Shown here: piece by piece, positions 1 to 4,899 of the stretch
Layout of the letters: each line of letters begins with the position of its first letter
Numbering within the stretch: the first letter of the stretch is position 1
Assembly (NCBI GenBank): GCA_023665245.1
Contig: JAMPEH010000075.1
Span: 1-9,227 of the forward strand
Source: Muribaculaceae bacterium
GTDB lineage: Bacteria > Pseudomonadota > Alphaproteobacteria > Rs-D84
Length of the DNA: 9,227 bases
Reading direction: 5' to 3'
The notes under the pieces: model-generated
Told to the model about the DNA's origin: nothing
Databases searched by the model: none
The model's input: only the letters and a program-made list of their open reading frames with translations
Position numbers and translations under genes: made by a program

Positions 1-5
1 AGGCC

Positions 6-479
6 ATGGACGCCGGCCGCCTGGAATATGAAAAAGACGAATTCCTGGCCATGTCCCGGGGCGAGCAGCTGCTCGCGGCCCATAAGGCCGCCCAGCGCAT
101 GATGGCCGCCGTCGGCCCCTACGACCCGCTGTCCGCCATCGTCGAGCGGCAGTCCGTCCACCCGGACGACTGGTACCTGTGGACCGCGGCAGGGTACAAC
201 GAGGCCGCGAAGGCCTGGTCCGTCTGGACCATGAACCTGTCCCTGGGCGGGCTCCAGGGCGGCGTGTACGGAATTACGCGCATGGCCGACTGCAACGCCG
301 CCATCGCCCGCAAGAAAAACGCCCTGAAAGAGGCCCGCGGGCCGTCCCGGGCCGCCATCGAGAAGACGGAGCAGGTCCTGGCCGACAACGGCATCGACCC
401 GGACGAGGCCCAGACCGTGCTCCAGGCCATCGGCTACACGCTCCTGGACCAGGAGCTCTACCCGGAAAAGGAGGAATGA
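6..479 (+). CDS. Hypothetical phage protein, 157 aa, possibly cut at the window edge
   Basis: I do not recognise this protein. The frame is already open before the ATG at 6, and only five bases precede it, so no ribosome binding site can be judged. The true start may lie left of the window. The protein looks soluble, mostly helical and rich in Ala, Glu and Lys, with a central aromatic stretch (DDWYLWTAAGYNEAAKAW, about residues 54-71). No signal peptide, membrane segment or cysteine cluster is visible. It ends at a TGA (477-479) just before the exonuclease-like gene, whose ribosome binding site lies in its last codons, so the two are probably co-transcribed and translationally linked. In many phages a single-strand-binding or annealing protein sits next to this nuclease type, but I see no sequence support for that role here. 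Coding is clear from the NNC/NNG codon bias shared with its neighbours. Confidence 0.75.
   Translation: MDAGRLEYEKDEFLAMSRGEQLLAAHKAAQRMMAAVGPYDPLSAIVERQSVHPDDWYLWTAAGYNEAAKAWSVWTMNLSLGGLQGGVYGITRMADCNAAIARKKNALKEARGPSRAAIEKTEQVLADNGIDPDEAQTVLQAIGYTLLDQELYPEKEE
466..474 (+). promoter_or_regulatory. Ribosome binding site for the exonuclease-like gene
   Basis: AAAAGGAGG lies 8 nt before the ATG at 483. It overlaps the end of the preceding gene, which suggests translational coupling. Confidence 0.75.
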
Positions 480-482
480 CAT

Positions 483-1337
483 ATGGAAACTGAAAAGAAT
501 ACACCTGAAGCCGCGGCACAGCCCGGCCCGTTCGTGCTGACGCCGGAGAACTACTACTCCGACAGGGCAAACAGCCTGTTCCTGAGCAACTCCCTGTTCA
601 AGTCCATCTACGGCTGCCCCGCGGACCCGTACCCCTGCGAGGCCAAGGCCCTGTTCGGCCCCCGCGAGGACTCCGAGGCGCTGCTGGTCGGCGGCTACGT
701 GGACGCGGCCTTCGAGTCCGACCAGGCGCTCCAGGACTACATCGAGCGCAACCGGGACCGGCTGATGCTCAAGTCCGGGAAGGGCTTCTACCAGTTCGTC
801 AAGGACGCCGACAGGGCAATCGCCCGCGTGAAGCGGGACCCCGTGTTCATGTCCTACCTGGACGGCGACCACCAGAAGGTCATGACCGGCGAGATCGGCG
901 GCCACCCGTTCAAGATCAAGATGGACGACTACAAGAAGGGCGTGCGCATCACGGACCTGAAGTACGTCAAGTCCGCACAGGAGTCCTACTGCGAGCCCAT
1001 GAAGCGCCGCGTGACCTTCATCGACGCCTACGGCTACGCCATCCAGGGCGCCATCTACCAGGAAGTCGCCGCCCAGAACGACAAGGCCCGCCTGCCCTTC
1101 TACATCGCCTATATCACGAAAGAGGACCCCGCGGACTTCGGCGTCGTGGAGATCCCGCAGGGGATGCTGGACGAGGCCCTGGAATTCGTGAAGCTCTCCC
1201 TGGCCGCGCGGCCCATGTCTGACGTGCGGGCAAAGCCCCACGCCTGCGGCCGGCGCTCCTGCTCCTGGTGCCGCGACCAGAAGGCCCTCACAGGCCCATA
1301 CGCCTTTGACGACTTTGAGGCCTATTCCCAGACCTGA
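483..1337 (+). CDS. PD-(D/E)XK exonuclease-like protein (DUF3799 / RecE-like)
   Basis: This is probably a DNA exonuclease-like protein of the PD-(D/E)XK superfamily that includes RecE-type phage recombination nucleases. The start has AAAAGGAGG 8 nt upstream. An N-terminal helix-forming segment (LFLSNSLFKSIYGCP, residues 32-46) and LLVGGYVDAAFES (67-79) match the usual opening of this family. The core carries GEIGGHPFKIKMDDY (136-150), with candidate metal ligands E137 and D148/D149, then ITDLK (156-160) giving the D158-x-K160 signature, and the conserved helix YAIQGAIYQE (185-194). Cysteines occur at 45, 52, 255, 260 and 263. The C-terminal ACGRRSCSWC resembles the cysteine tail of Fe-S nucleases, though iron binding is not proven. 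Its 284 residues fit a single nuclease domain. It would generate 3' overhangs for recombination or process ends. Its usual RecT/Bet partner is not seen in the window. Confidence 0.82.
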   Translation: METEKNTPEAAAQPGPFVLTPENYYSDRANSLFLSNSLFKSIYGCPADPYPCEAKALFGPREDSEALLVGGYVDAAFESDQALQDYIERNRDRLMLKSGKGFYQFVKDADRAIARVKRDPVFMSYLDGDHQKVMTGEIGGHPFKIKMDDYKKGVRITDLKYVKSAQESYCEPMKRRVTFIDAYGYAIQGAIYQEVAAQNDKARLPFYIAYITKEDPADFGVVEIPQGMLDEALEFVKLSLAARPMSDVRAKPHACGRRSCSWCRDQKALTGPYAFDDFEAYSQT

Positions 1338-1389
1338 TTAAAAAACCAACCGGATAAAACCAGCTCCAGCAGCGGAAAACCAGAAATTT

Positions 1390-1432
1390 TTATGCGCCGG
1401 GGTATTGCCAAAAAGCGTCCTCCGGCGTATAA
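1390..1432. repeat. Operator-like inverted repeat around the promoter
   Basis: The left arm TTATGCGCCGG (1390-1400) and the right arm CCGGCGTATAA (1422-1432) are inverted copies with 10 of 11 bases paired. They are separated by 21 bp. The arm centres are 32 bp apart, close to three helical turns, so both face the same side of the DNA. The right arm covers most of the -10 hexamer and the left arm ends just before the -35 hexamer. A repressor bound here would block RNA polymerase. No cognate regulator is visible in the window. Confidence 0.6.
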
Positions 1433-1433
1433 T
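1405..1433 (+). promoter_or_regulatory. Sigma-70-type promoter for the replication operon
   Basis: The -35 is TTGCCA (1405-1410, 5 of 6 to consensus) and the -10 is TATAAT (1428-1433, 6 of 6), with a spacer of exactly 17 bp. Transcription would begin near 1440, leaving a leader of about 34 nt. This explains why the in-frame TTG at 1405 should not be taken as the start of the next gene: it is the -35 box. Confidence 0.8.
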
Positions 1434-1451
1434 AATTTTATTAAAAATAAT

Positions 1452-1461
1452 AGGAAGGGGG
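1452..1461 (+). promoter_or_regulatory. Ribosome binding site fixing the start at 1474
   Basis: AGGAAGGGGG lies 12 nt before the ATG at 1474. It supports this ATG over the in-frame TTG at 1405, which lies in the promoter. Alignment of the first residues with the paralogous helicase supports the same start. Confidence 0.65.
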
Positions 1462-1473
1462 CTGGCATATCCA

Positions 1474-1929
1474 ATGGCTACCATGCAGAGCATACTGGAG
1501 GAATCGACACAGGCCATGGCGAGCAGCCTGCGTGCCGAACGCCTTGACCCGAGGCTCGCAGGGACGTACCGGCGCGTGGACGGTACCTGGGACTACGGCC
1601 TGATCGAGCAGGACCTGGTCTCGTCCATCCGGGCCCGCGTCTCCACGTGCAACAATTACATCCAGAAAGGCGAGGCAAAGATGCACACGCCGGCGTCCCT
1701 GGACACGGCACAGATCGCCGCCGTCCTGCGGGCGACCATGGACCTGGAGCCTGTCACGGATGAAAAAGGCCGCCGGAGCATCGGCATCCGGCAGCGGGAC
1801 GGGACCGTCAGCAGCGACCTGCGGCCCGTCTACTGCGCCGCCATGAAGCTGAACCGGCGCCTGACCCGCAGGAGCCTGTCGCTCATAACCGAGCGGATCC
1901 TGCTGGACATCGACTATGGCGGCGCCTGA
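1474..1929 (+). CDS. Stand-alone paralog of the helicase N-terminal domain
   Basis: This 151-residue protein has no motif I can name on its own, but it aligns along its whole length with residues 1-155 or so of the D5-type helicase encoded next. Shared blocks include MxTxQxIL at the start, Y-x4-G-x3-Y-x2-IE-x-DL (residues 32-48), KG (65-66), P-x2-LD-x2-QIA (73-82), DG(S/T)V (109-112), and AA-x2-LN-x-R-x-TR (122-132). Only two-residue gaps are needed. It stops before the NGIFDF block and lacks Walker A and B motifs, so it cannot be an ATPase. It is clearly divergent, so this is not a recent copy. It may join helicase hexamers through the shared domain, bind DNA, or act as an inhibitor; all three are inference. 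It is the first gene after the promoter, so it is probably well expressed. Confidence 0.8.
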   Translation: MATMQSILEESTQAMASSLRAERLDPRLAGTYRRVDGTWDYGLIEQDLVSSIRARVSTCNNYIQKGEAKMHTPASLDTAQIAAVLRATMDLEPVTDEKGRRSIGIRQRDGTVSSDLRPVYCAAMKLNRRLTRRSLSLITERILLDIDYGGA

Positions 1930-1934
1930 CGTGC

Positions 1935-1969
1935 CGCGCCCCAGCGCGCATCCGGGGCCTGGGGCAGCG
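1935..1969 (+). other. Stable hairpin in the gap before the helicase gene
   Basis: CGC+GCCCCAG (1935-1944) can pair with CTGGGGC (1959-1965) and GCG (1967-1969), with A1966 bulged and a 14-nt loop. No T-run follows, so it is not a classical intrinsic terminator. It lies about 40 nt before the TTG start of the helicase and could protect, process or attenuate the message so that the two paralogs are made in unequal amounts. Confidence 0.5.
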
Positions 1970-1990
1970 CGCGTCCCGGAAATCCAGAAG

Positions 1991-1998
1991 AAAGGAGG
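1991..1998 (+). promoter_or_regulatory. Ribosome binding site for the TTG start at 2010
   Basis: AAAGGAGG lies 11 nt before TTG at 2010. No ATG or GTG lies at a better distance in frame. The N-terminus METLQNIL from this TTG matches MATMQSIL of the upstream paralog, which independently confirms the start. Confidence 0.75.
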
Positions 1999-2009
1999 AA
2001 CCGGCAAAA

Positions 2010-3650
2010 TTGGAAACATTGCAGAACATCCTGCAAGGCGCGACGGACCAGTTCGTCAACGACATGATGGCGCAGATCAACGCCGGCAGGCAAGCAAGCG
2101 TCGACTCGGCTTATGAGCTGGCGAACGGCGAGATCCTGTACGACAAGATCGAGATGGACCTGATGGAGAGAGTCAAGTCACGAATCACATCCGCGAACAG
2201 CAACCAGAACATGAAAAAAGGAGACCCGCGGCTGCCAATGCCTAAGTACCTTGACTTCGGACAGATCGCCCAGATACTGGACGCCATCATGACCATCCGC
2301 GTCATCACAGACGGGGACAGCGCCATGCGCATACTCGGCATCTATGACGGGTCCGTGTACAACACGAACCTGCGGATACTGCACGTAGCCGCGACCAGGC
2401 TGAACGGGCGCATGACGCGCAAAGACCTGGACGAGCTCATCGCCAGGCTGATGCTGATCTGCGAAGAGGTCAGCCTGAACCGTGACCCGGACCTGATCGC
2501 CGTGAACAACGGGATATTCGACTTCAAAAAGAAAAAGCTGCTGGATTTCTCGCCAAAATACGTGTTCCTGAGCAAATCCAATGTCGACTACAGAGATGCC
2601 GCGCCGCCGCTGCCGGTCATGCCGGACGACGGGTGGGACATCGAAAGCTGGATGAAGGATATCGCCGTGGACCAGGACGTGTGCCAGCTCCTGTGGGAAT
2701 CGGCAGGGTCGATCCTCCGGCCACATGTGGCCTGGAACAAGACCATATGGCTGTACTCGACAGCAGGGAACAACGGCAAGGGCACGTTCTGCGAGCTGCT
2801 GCGCAACCTGCTGGGCCCCGACGCATACGTGAGCATACCGATCTCGGATTTCGCAAAGGACTTCGCCCTGAGCCCCCTGATCGGAAAGCAGGCCATCATA
2901 ACGGACGAGAACGACGTCGGGCTGTACATCGACAAGGTCGCAATCATGAAAGCCGTCGTCACAGGAGACGTCATCACCATCAACAAGAAATACGCGGACC
3001 CCGTCAACTACAGGTTCCGGGGCATGATGGTGCAGTGCCTGAACGAGTACCCCCGCGTCAAGGACAAGTCGGACTCGTTCTACAGGCGCCAGGTATTCGT
3101 CCCGTTTGAGAAATGCTTCACCGGCAAAGAGAACAAGCGCATCAAAAACGAATACTTAAGGCGCCAGGACGTGCTGGAATATGTGCTCCACAAGCTCCTG
3201 CACATGGACTATTACAGCCTGTCCGAGCCCGACGCCTGCAAGCTGGCGCTGGCAGACTACAAAGAGAACAACGATCCCGTGCGCCAGTTCTGGGCCGAGT
3301 TCGAGGACGAGCTCGTCTGGGACCTGGTCCCATACCCGTTCCTGTTCGACCTGTACAAGGCCTGGTACGACCAGAACTTCCCGCGCGCCCAGCAGATCTC
3401 GCGGCCCGCGTTCATCAACGCGCTCAAGACCATCGTCATGCGCGAGTCCATCGTATGGGGGTGCGACGAGAACAACAAGAAGAAATACCGGGTCGGGAAC
3501 AAGATGTCAAAGCCGGAGCTGGTCATCGCGGAGTACGACCTGAAGAAATGGATGAGCCAGAGCTACGGCGGCCGGGACACGGCGAAGAAATGCACGCTGA
3601 AGATCGGCGACCCGCTGGCCGAAAGCTACCCCGGCATTTTCCGGAAATAA
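2010..3650 (+). CDS. D5/P4-family phage replicative helicase (annotated class: phage/plasmid primase)
   Basis: This is a superfamily 3 type replicative helicase of the D5/P4 alpha group, expected to form a ring at the origin and unwind DNA with ATP. Residues 1-155 form the domain shared with the upstream small protein. Residues about 107-195 fit a D5_N region, including DPDLIAVNNGIFDF (159-172). The ATPase follows: Walker A GNNGKGT (253-259, K257), Walker B-like IITDE (296-300), a sensor Asn (QCLNEYP, N345) and an arginine pair (FYRRQVFVPF, R359/R360). Residues about 420-500 resemble a C-terminal winged-helix part. The 546-residue length is normal for the helicase alone. I see no TOPRIM or archaeo-eukaryotic primase motifs, so the name primase would rest on family custom only. 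The start is TTG, supported by AAAGGAGG and by the paralog. Downstream RNase H and polymerase genes agree with a replication role. Confidence 0.88.
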   Translation: METLQNILQGATDQFVNDMMAQINAGRQASVDSAYELANGEILYDKIEMDLMERVKSRITSANSNQNMKKGDPRLPMPKYLDFGQIAQILDAIMTIRVITDGDSAMRILGIYDGSVYNTNLRILHVAATRLNGRMTRKDLDELIARLMLICEEVSLNRDPDLIAVNNGIFDFKKKKLLDFSPKYVFLSKSNVDYRDAAPPLPVMPDDGWDIESWMKDIAVDQDVCQLLWESAGSILRPHVAWNKTIWLYSTAGNNGKGTFCELLRNLLGPDAYVSIPISDFAKDFALSPLIGKQAIITDENDVGLYIDKVAIMKAVVTGDVITINKKYADPVNYRFRGMMVQCLNEYPRVKDKSDSFYRRQVFVPFEKCFTGKENKRIKNEYLRRQDVLEYVLHKLLHMDYYSLSEPDACKLALADYKENNDPVRQFWAEFEDELVWDLVPYPFLFDLYKAWYDQNFPRAQQISRPAFINALKTIVMRESIVWGCDENNKKKYRVGNKMSKPELVIAEYDLKKWMSQSYGGRDTAKKCTLKIGDPLAESYPGIFRK

Positions 3651-3663
3651 AAAAAAAACGACC

Positions 3664-3670
3664 AAGGAGG
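3664..3670 (+). promoter_or_regulatory. Ribosome binding site for the DUF5688-like gene
   Basis: AAGGAGG lies 8 nt before the ATG at 3679. It follows a run of ten A residues (3649-3658) in the 28-nt gap after the helicase. Confidence 0.75.
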
Positions 3671-3678
3671 GCCCTGAG

Positions 3679-4251
3679 ATGCTTGAGCCGTTCATGCTGG
3701 CGACGTCCAGCCTACCTGACGGGGACGTATGGTTCCACAAGGCCAATATAGAGTTCCACGACCCGGGGCGGCGCATCTGCCTGCTGCCCATGAGCACGCC
3801 GGTCATCGCCTGCGACCGGCCCTTTTACACGAAAGACGAGTGCGAGGCCGACAACGGGCGCCTCTGGAAGGCGGCCGTGGACAACACGGCGAACATCCCG
3901 CTGCGCATCAGCGTGTCCGACGACCTGGTCTCGCTCCGGTCCGCGAAGTCCGCGGGCACGCCCTGCGCCGGCGTCCTGCTCCTGCCCGGCGGGAAACGGA
4001 TCAGCCGCCTGATGGGCAGCGTGGACGCGATCCTGAAGAATAAAAAGATGCCCCCCGCGGCGGACCATTATTTCGTGTTCATCACGCCGGACGAGATCCT
4101 GCTGGCCGACAAGGCCAAGCTCAAGGCGAGCGTCCTGAAAAAGACCGTGAAGAACATCAGGAACCGCCTCGCGGAAGAAAACAAGAGCCTGCTGCTCGCC
4201 ACGGAGGTACTGGAATATGACGCAGAAGACAACGTCTACCACGAGGTGTGA
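3679..4251 (+). CDS. DUF5688-like protein, function unknown
   Basis: This is a soluble 190-residue protein of unknown function. Its layout recalls DUF5688 proteins found in Clostridia and their mobile elements: a W-x-A-A-x2-NT block (LWKAAVDNTANIPLR, residues 62-76), a segment GTPCAGVLLLPGGK (93-106) resembling the GAxxLLYPG stretch, YFVFITPDEILL (131-142) resembling the ILPSSVHEVILLP stretch, and an end (LLLATEVLEYDAEDN) resembling the LSDxVYxYD close of that family. The similarity is remembered and read by eye, so the family call is tentative. There is no membrane segment and no catalytic motif that I can identify. It lies between helicase and RNase H, has its own strong ribosome binding site, and its last 35 bases overlap the start of RNase H, so it is translated as part of the replication operon. 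A regulatory or accessory replication role is possible but unsupported. Confidence 0.7.
   Translation: MLEPFMLATSSLPDGDVWFHKANIEFHDPGRRICLLPMSTPVIACDRPFYTKDECEADNGRLWKAAVDNTANIPLRISVSDDLVSLRSAKSAGTPCAGVLLLPGGKRISRLMGSVDAILKNKKMPPAADHYFVFITPDEILLADKAKLKASVLKKTVKNIRNRLAEENKSLLLATEVLEYDAEDNVYHEV
4203..4208 (+). promoter_or_regulatory. Ribosome binding site inside the preceding gene, deciding the RNase H start
   Basis: GGAGGT lies 8 nt before ATG at 4217. This favours 4217 over the in-frame ATG at 4286, which has no comparable site, even though it makes the genes overlap by 35 nt. Confidence 0.65.
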
Positions 4252-4894
4252 CGGGAAATACGCCGGCCCGCCAAAGCCGGCCCAGATGAGGCTGCGGGAC
4301 CTGGCGAACTCATTCCTGTGCACGCCGGACCCGGACGTCATATCCGCCATGGACGGGATGGCGTCCGAATGCCTGGAAAAATTATACGCCGCCCAGGAAG
4401 CCGCCGGCTGCACCGAGCTCTGGACCGACGGCAGCTACAACGAGCGGGCGAAATCGGCCGGCATCGGCATCCTGGTCCGGCAGCCAGGGCAGGACGGGCC
4501 GGACGTCTTCGGCAAACCCGTCAAAGCCGGGACGTCCGCCGACGCGGAGCTCTACGCCATGTCCGTCGGCCTGTCGTACCTGCTGGACCGGTTCCCGGAC
4601 GTGAAATCCGTCCGGCTGCGCTACGACTGCGTGGCGGCCGCCGTGAACGCGGCGAACATCGACGCCTACGCAGGCCGCGGGGCTCCGTACACGAATTTCC
4701 GGAGCGCCCTGCGCCGCTGCCGGAAAGCCGGCGTCACCGTGCTGTTCCAGCATGTGAAGGCCCACGGCTGCAGCCCAGAGAATGCCCTGTGCGACCTGGT
4801 GGCCCGGCATTACGCCCGCGCGAGCCTGTCCCCTGACCAGCAGCGCCGGGTCGCGCCTTATGTGAAGACAAAAAACCGCCCGGAAAGGAGCTGA
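4217..4894 (+). CDS. Ribonuclease H (type 1-like)
   Basis: This enzyme cuts the RNA strand of RNA-DNA hybrids, here most likely removing primers during phage replication. The RNase H fold occupies residues about 66-200. The catalytic set is visible: D71 in WTDGSYN (69-75) with the following GIGIL strand, E111 in ADAELYAM (109-116), D137 in LRYDC (134-138), and D193 in ENALCDLVA (188-196). The His loop is HVKAHG (179-184), with H183 as the likely catalytic helper. The first 60 residues lie outside the core and show no hybrid-binding motif, so their role is unclear. The C-terminal tail after 200 is basic (KTKNRPERS), which would help nucleic-acid contact. The gene overlaps the preceding gene by 35 nt and ends 5 nt before the polymerase, so it is probably translationally coupled to both sides. 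The enzyme class is secure; the precise substrate is inferred from context. Confidence 0.9.
   Translation: MTQKTTSTTRCDGKYAGPPKPAQMRLRDLANSFLCTPDPDVISAMDGMASECLEKLYAAQEAAGCTELWTDGSYNERAKSAGIGILVRQPGQDGPDVFGKPVKAGTSADAELYAMSVGLSYLLDRFPDVKSVRLRYDCVAAAVNAANIDAYAGRGAPYTNFRSALRRCRKAGVTVLFQHVKAHGCSPENALCDLVARHYARASLSPDQQRRVAPYVKTKNRPERS
4882..4890 (+). promoter_or_regulatory. Ribosome binding site for the DNA polymerase gene
   Basis: GGAAAGGAG lies 9 nt before ATG at 4900 and overlaps the end of the RNase H gene (stop at 4892-4894). Confidence 0.7.
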
Positions 4895-4899
4895 CGCGA

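Larger units (their letters stand above)
1338..1473. other. AT-rich intergenic control region
   Basis: This 136-bp gap is the only sizeable non-coding stretch and is far more AT-rich than the genes around it. It holds two imperfect direct repeats (CGGATAAAACCAG at 1351-1363 and CGGAAAACCAG at 1373-1383), an inverted repeat, one promoter, and the ribosome binding site of the next gene. I see no hairpin plus T-run that would end transcription from the upstream genes. It could also contain a replication origin, since it sits directly upstream of the helicase genes, but that is speculation. Confidence 0.7.

Noticed and set aside
1405..1473. TTG at 1405 as start of the small paralog gene, adding 23 residues
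   Set aside because: The TTG is the -35 box of a strong promoter, has no ribosome binding site, and the extra residues do not align with the paralogous helicase, whereas the ATG at 1474 does.
2178..2726. Long open frames on the - strand (for example 2178-2726, 3712-4413 and 1441-2019)
   Set aside because: They lie opposite well-supported + strand genes, arise from the GC-rich third codon positions, lack ribosome binding sites and show composition of low-complexity Arg, Pro, His and Gly.
2721..2730. Palindrome CCACATGTGG, also at 7531-7540, as a paired binding site
   Set aside because: Both copies lie inside strong coding regions and encode the same Pro-His-Val codons; two copies in 9 kb without other context is weak evidence.
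2633..3109. Second + frame across the helicase as an overlapping gene
   Set aside because: Arg, Pro and Gly-rich shadow of the helicase frame, with no recognisable motif; the helicase frame holds all Walker motifs.
3638..3658. TTTCCGGAAA palindrome followed by ten A residues as a terminator
   Set aside because: The arms are too short for a stable stem, and the run is A on the + strand, not T. For the - strand there is no gene to terminate.
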